A DNA stretch of 64,000 nt from Amphibacillus xylanus NBRC 15112. GTDB taxonomy: Bacteria > Bacillota > Bacilli > Bacillales > Amphibacillaceae. Of this stretch, positions 60,542 to 64,000 are shown piece after piece (positions within the stretch are counted from its first letter, which is position 1; every line of letters begins with the position of its first letter). A program made the position numbers and the translations under genes. The stretch lies in NCBI RefSeq assembly GCF_000307165.1, contig NC_018704.1, positions 1,984,001 through 2,048,000 on the forward strand, in the 5' to 3' direction. The notes beneath the pieces are model-generated. The model saw only the letters and a program-made list of their open reading frames with translations, did no database searches and was not told the DNA's origin.

Positions 60542-62029
60542 TTGAATCAAGTTGCATTAAAACAATCTGAAATTTATAAACATGGTACTTTTGCTTTTGT
60601 CGTATCACTTGGATTAAGTCTGCTATTTGGATTAAATAGCTTCAAATCAAGCACTGGTGATTGGCGTTTAGGATTCGTAATTATCGCGTTACTTTATCTA
60701 ATCGTAAGCTTCTACCAGCTCGTCATTAATATGAGCTTACGACGTGATCTCTTAACAACTGGTTCCGTTAAACGAATGACAAGAAAATTAGCAATCTTCC
60801 AAATACTTTCGCTTCTTATTGGAAATATTTTTACTGCAACATTTAGCTTTCGTTTACTAAAATCAGAGCGAGACGTTGATTATACATTTGCGTATTATAT
60901 GTTAATTACTGATTTTCTAATCATTGGTGTTACACTATTAAATTTATTTAAACCGTATGTATCAAATACGTTTCTTGTTTCATTAGCTATACTCATTGGT
61001 CTACTAATTTTTGATTCTTTTATCGTAATTTATTTACTGGTTAGAAAAGCTGATCCAGCAATAAAAATCAAACCTGCTGGTAGGTGGCTAGCACTATTGC
61101 TATTTGTCACAAGCATCACAGGTAATGTCTTTCGTTTTATCCTTGGTTATAGCTTATGGCTTAAGCATTCATCCCGAGATCAAGCCGATATCGATAAGTG
61201 GCAGTTCTTCTGGGTGAAATTAATTCGCAATTTTACTGCGATGACAGGTCTGTTGTTTGTTGTCTTTGTTCTATCAATTGCAATTACAAGTTACGGTACG
61301 TTTGTGACGAGGTTTGCAACGGTCAATGACTATAACAATCTTCTCGTTGAACCGAGCTTAGTTTTTCCATTTGGAACGGATAACTTCGGACGTGATGTTT
61401 TTTCACGGATTGTTTTTGGTGCAAGAATTTCACTTGTCGTTGGATTAATCACAACGCTCATTCCACTCGTCATTGGTGGTATATTGGGCGCTTTAGCCGG
61501 ATACTACAGCCATAGCATTGATCAATCGATTATGCGTGTGCTCGATGTTCTCTATGCAATACCAGGGATTTTACTAGCCATTGCGATTATCGCTGCTTTT
61601 GGATCAAATACAATCAACTTAATCATTGCATTAAGTATTGGTTCAATCCCGACATACGCACGTACAATGCGAGCAAATATTATGATCGTAGCAAAATTGG
61701 ACTATATCGAAGCAGCAAAAGCACTTGGTGAGTCTGATTGGGTCATTTTATTAAAACATGCCATTCCAAATGCCTTTGCGCCAATGATTGTACGGGCAAC
61801 ATTAACAATTGGTAGTGCCGTCATTGCTACAAGCAGCTTAAGCTTCTTAGGCTTAGGCGTTGAGCCACACATTCCCGAATGGGGAAATGTTCTTAGAATT
61901 GGAAGTAGTTATTTAGAAACAGAGCCCTATTTAGCAATTTTCCCAGGGCTTGCCATTATATTACTCGTGTTAGCCTTCAACTTTTTAGGTGACGGTTTAC
62001 GCGATGCATTAGATCCAAAATTAAATTAA
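60542..62029 (+). CDS. DppC/OppC-like permease with multi-helix N-terminal extension
   Basis: A 495-residue protein. The C-terminal part (from about residue 225) is a standard DppC: FGTDNFGRDVFSRIVFGARI, LGALAGYYSHSIDQSIMRVL, the EAA loop EAAKALGESDWVILLKHAIPN and LSFLGLGVEPHIPEWG. The first 220 residues add about five hydrophobic helices (HGTFAFVVSLGLSLLFGL, LGFVIIALLYLIVSFYQLV, IFQILSLLIGNIFTAT, TFLVSLAILIGLLIFDSFIV, WLALLLFVTSITGNVFRFI), absent from ordinary DppC. TTG 60542 is preceded by AAGGAGGTGG. Both permeases of the pair carry such extensions, so this is a family feature, not an accident. Confidence 0.9.
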   Translation: MNQVALKQSEIYKHGTFAFVVSLGLSLLFGLNSFKSSTGDWRLGFVIIALLYLIVSFYQLVINMSLRRDLLTTGSVKRMTRKLAIFQILSLLIGNIFTATFSFRLLKSERDVDYTFAYYMLITDFLIIGVTLLNLFKPYVSNTFLVSLAILIGLLIFDSFIVIYLLVRKADPAIKIKPAGRWLALLLFVTSITGNVFRFILGYSLWLKHSSRDQADIDKWQFFWVKLIRNFTAMTGLLFVVFVLSIAITSYGTFVTRFATVNDYNNLLVEPSLVFPFGTDNFGRDVFSRIVFGARISLVVGLITTLIPLVIGGILGALAGYYSHSIDQSIMRVLDVLYAIPGILLAIAIIAAFGSNTINLIIALSIGSIPTYARTMRANIMIVAKLDYIEAAKALGESDWVILLKHAIPNAFAPMIVRATLTIGSAVIATSSLSFLGLGVEPHIPEWGNVLRIGSSYLETEPYLAIFPGLAIILLVLAFNFLGDGLRDALDPKLN

Positions 62030-62046
62030 TCTTAGGGGGAAACAAA

Positions 62047-63834
62047 ATGAAGAAGTTAAGTTTTGCATTATTACTCATCGTAAGCCTTTTATTTGCAGGT
62101 TGTGTCAATACAGAATCTGATATTGAGGGCGATTCGAGTAGTCAACAAGATTCAGAAAGGCCGACAATTGAGATCTTAGGCATGAGTACAAGTGAAGATG
62201 ATATGAATATTCTTCGCGATCAATTAACAAACAATGGCTTTAACGTTGAGCTTAATATTCAGCCAGATCGAGGTAGCTTTACAACGCAAAAAGAAGCTGG
62301 TAATTACGATCTTGCTGTTAACAACTGGACAACAGTAACCGGTAACCCAGATTACGCTGTCCGTTCATTATTCAAATCAGATGGTGATAATACACTTTTT
62401 GCTGATGATGAAGCTGATCGTTTAGTTGAATTAGCTGCTACACAATTACCTGAAGAATATCAACAAACGTATCAAGAATTAGAACAACACGTTGTCTTTG
62501 ATAACGCCTATATCGTACCACTTTACATTTCATACAAAGCACAAGCAGTTAATCACGAGATTATTAATGAATCAACCGTCCGCTTACCTAAATCGAGAGC
62601 GGCTGTATGGGAAATGTACGATTTTAATGACCAGTCATTACGCGATAAAGAACCATTACTTGTCCATCAAGCACTTGGTGATCTAACATCACTCGATCCG
62701 ATTAAAGGAAATGATGGTTCAATTAACACATTAAATACAAATATGTATGTACGCTTAGTCAACTTAACAGACGATGATCAAGTGGTCTCAGATGGCTCAC
62801 TATCATTAAACCACGTGATCGCAGAAGGTAACCAAGATTATTACTTTGTTTTACGTGATGATATTAATTTTGCAGCAGTTGAAAGTGATACAGCTGTAGA
62901 TACTGGCATTCGTGTTGGTGCAGAAGATGTCAAATTCTCACTCGACAGAGCAAAAGACCGCAATTCTGTTCCAGATCATAGAACATACAGCTTACATGAA
63001 AGTATCGACACAGTTGAAATTGTTGCTGACTTAAATGAATTAGAGGCAGTCACAAATGAAGGTGTGACAGTAAAAGAAGCACTTGAAGCTAACCTTACAA
63101 CACCGATTAACACATTAACAACTGACAAAACAACTGTTGATAATGATGCGGGTATTTATCAAGTAGTCAAAGTTACAACACATAATCCTTTCCCACAGGT
63201 GTTGAACTATCTTGCCCACCAATCAGCAGGAATTGTATCTAAGGAACAAGTCGAAAGCATCAACACATTTGATGTAGATAGCTATGATGTGAATACAGAT
63301 ATAGCTTATGGTGACCAACGAACAGTTGCAGAAGATAGCGATCATGAGAACACACTTTATGCTAGTGGACCATATATCATGATTTCTAAGAACGATTATC
63401 AAGCTCGTTTTGTTAAGAACCCAGCATACATGCCAGGTACTGACTATGAGCCTAAAATTACTGAAGTGATCGTTAAATTCATCCAAGACTCAGAAACAGC
63501 ACTTTCTGCATTAAGAAATAACGAAATCCATGTTTATAATGGTGTTGCAGAAAACCGTTACGATATTGTTCATGAAGATGAAAGCTTAACATTACAACAA
63601 AATGAAAGTAACTCAGTTGCTTACTTGAGCTTTAATATGGATGGCCGAGAAGTTTCAAATAATAAAGCATTACGTCAGGCAATTCTTTACTCTGTTAACC
63701 AAGATGAATTCATTTCATTCTATCAAGGTAATAAGCTACCTGCGATTTCAACAGTTAGCCCACTCGTTAACACAGGCTTAAAACTTGAAGCAGACGCAGA
63801 TAAAGTTAAAGAATTACTTGAGCAAGCAAAATAA
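62047..63834 (+). CDS. Peptide-type substrate-binding lipoprotein with circularly permuted domain order
   Basis: A 595-residue lipoprotein: KKLSFALLLIVSLLFAGC is the signal peptide with lipobox FAGC (Cys19). After a short linker, residues 39-200 (PTIEILGM, LRDQLTNNGFNVELNI, YDLAVNNWTTVTGNPDYA, AYIVPLYISYKAQ) look like the part that normally ends an SBP_bac_5 protein. Residues 202-590 (PLLVHQALGDLTSLDPIKG, YYFVLRDDINFAA, VGAEDVKFSLDRAKDR, ASGPYIMISKNDYQ, NKALRQAILYSVNQDEFI) look like the part that normally starts one, ending at the helix VKELLEQAK, just where the first block would continue. AGGGGGA precedes ATG 62047. A terminator follows. It should feed the linked permeases. Confidence 0.85.
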   Translation: MKKLSFALLLIVSLLFAGCVNTESDIEGDSSSQQDSERPTIEILGMSTSEDDMNILRDQLTNNGFNVELNIQPDRGSFTTQKEAGNYDLAVNNWTTVTGNPDYAVRSLFKSDGDNTLFADDEADRLVELAATQLPEEYQQTYQELEQHVVFDNAYIVPLYISYKAQAVNHEIINESTVRLPKSRAAVWEMYDFNDQSLRDKEPLLVHQALGDLTSLDPIKGNDGSINTLNTNMYVRLVNLTDDDQVVSDGSLSLNHVIAEGNQDYYFVLRDDINFAAVESDTAVDTGIRVGAEDVKFSLDRAKDRNSVPDHRTYSLHESIDTVEIVADLNELEAVTNEGVTVKEALEANLTTPINTLTTDKTTVDNDAGIYQVVKVTTHNPFPQVLNYLAHQSAGIVSKEQVESINTFDVDSYDVNTDIAYGDQRTVAEDSDHENTLYASGPYIMISKNDYQARFVKNPAYMPGTDYEPKITEVIVKFIQDSETALSALRNNEIHVYNGVAENRYDIVHEDESLTLQQNESNSVAYLSFNMDGREVSNNKALRQAILYSVNQDEFISFYQGNKLPAISTVSPLVNTGLKLEADADKVKELLEQAK

Positions 63835-63849
63835 ATAACGGGAAAATTT

Positions 63850-63892
63850 ACCGAACCTTTAAGATACTATTGCTTAAGGGTTCGGTTTTTTT
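63850..63892 (+). terminator. Terminator of the peptide ABC operon
   Basis: ACCGAACC-TAAG pairs with CTTA-GGGTTCGGT, followed by seven T. Confidence 0.85.
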
Positions 63893-63996
63893 ATTATCTG
63901 TATGAGTGAGCTAAGTTGATTTTAGTTCGTTCAATGAGCGTGATATAATAAATTCAGAATTATAAAAAATTTCCTAAAAGAACGGAGTGTAACTTT

Positions 63997-64000
63997 ATGA
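63997..64000 (+). CDS. Start of a gene cut by the window edge
   Basis: ATG 63997-63999 lies 7 bases after CGGAGTG, a good ribosome site, at the very end of the window. No product can be stated. Confidence 0.4.

Overview
The window is low-GC Bacillota DNA. Strong AGGAGG-type ribosome sites, TTG and GTG starts, a CcpA-type cre site upstream of glpK, a Spo0E-like phosphatase, RelP, PgcA, TrhA, LCP and YdjO homologues point to Bacillaceae. PEP carboxylase together with many sugar genes suggests a saccharolytic, perhaps halophilic or alkaliphilic relative of Amphibacillus or Halolactibacillus; the genus is a guess.

1-15.4 kb is an accessory defence island. It begins just downstream of a penicillin-binding protein 3' end. 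Two defective IS30-family copies in inverted orientation (501-1547 and 5288-6337) bracket a restriction-modification module: a Dam/DpnM-like adenine methylase, a PD-(D/E)XK restriction endonuclease and a second small methylase. Next come a compact CBASS operon (CD-NTase plus S-4TM effector, 6412-8257) with a structured leader, a GIY-YIG protein with a damaged start, a DUF771 phage protein and a dead tyrosine integrase. The island ends with a DUF4268 protein, a small membrane protein and a Shedu (SduA) nuclease preceded by a broken coupled ORF. Integrase, DUF771 gene and IS copies indicate acquired DNA that is now decaying.

15.7-47.7 kb is mostly chromosomal. It holds a foldase-like lipoprotein, YdjO, an aldo/keto reductase, glpK with a leader hairpin and cre site, ppc, an ATT-initiated Spo0E-like gene, pgcA, a GH42 beta-galactosidase with an AraC regulator, prs, an aldose-1-epimerase-like gene, relP, trhA, an LCP gene, a diguanylate cyclase/solute-binding lipoprotein pair, a RimK-like ligase, a chemoreceptor split by an ISLre2 element, a Gfo/Idh/MocA dehydrogenase, pfkA and a P-loop NTPase. 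Three long convergent intergenic regions (19.1, 31.1 and 47.7 kb) are filled by degenerate arrays with a period near 20 bp.

48.0-57.1 kb carries a complete rbsRKDACB ribose operon with a clear promoter/operator, then a GH2 lacZ. 57.3-63.9 kb is a peptide-type ABC locus: a fused two-domain ATPase diverges from two permeases with large N-terminal extensions and a substrate-binding lipoprotein whose two halves are in swapped order, which looks like a natural circular permutation. The most interesting items are this permuted binding protein, the CBASS operon with its leader, the 20-bp-period arrays, and the ORF coupled to Shedu.
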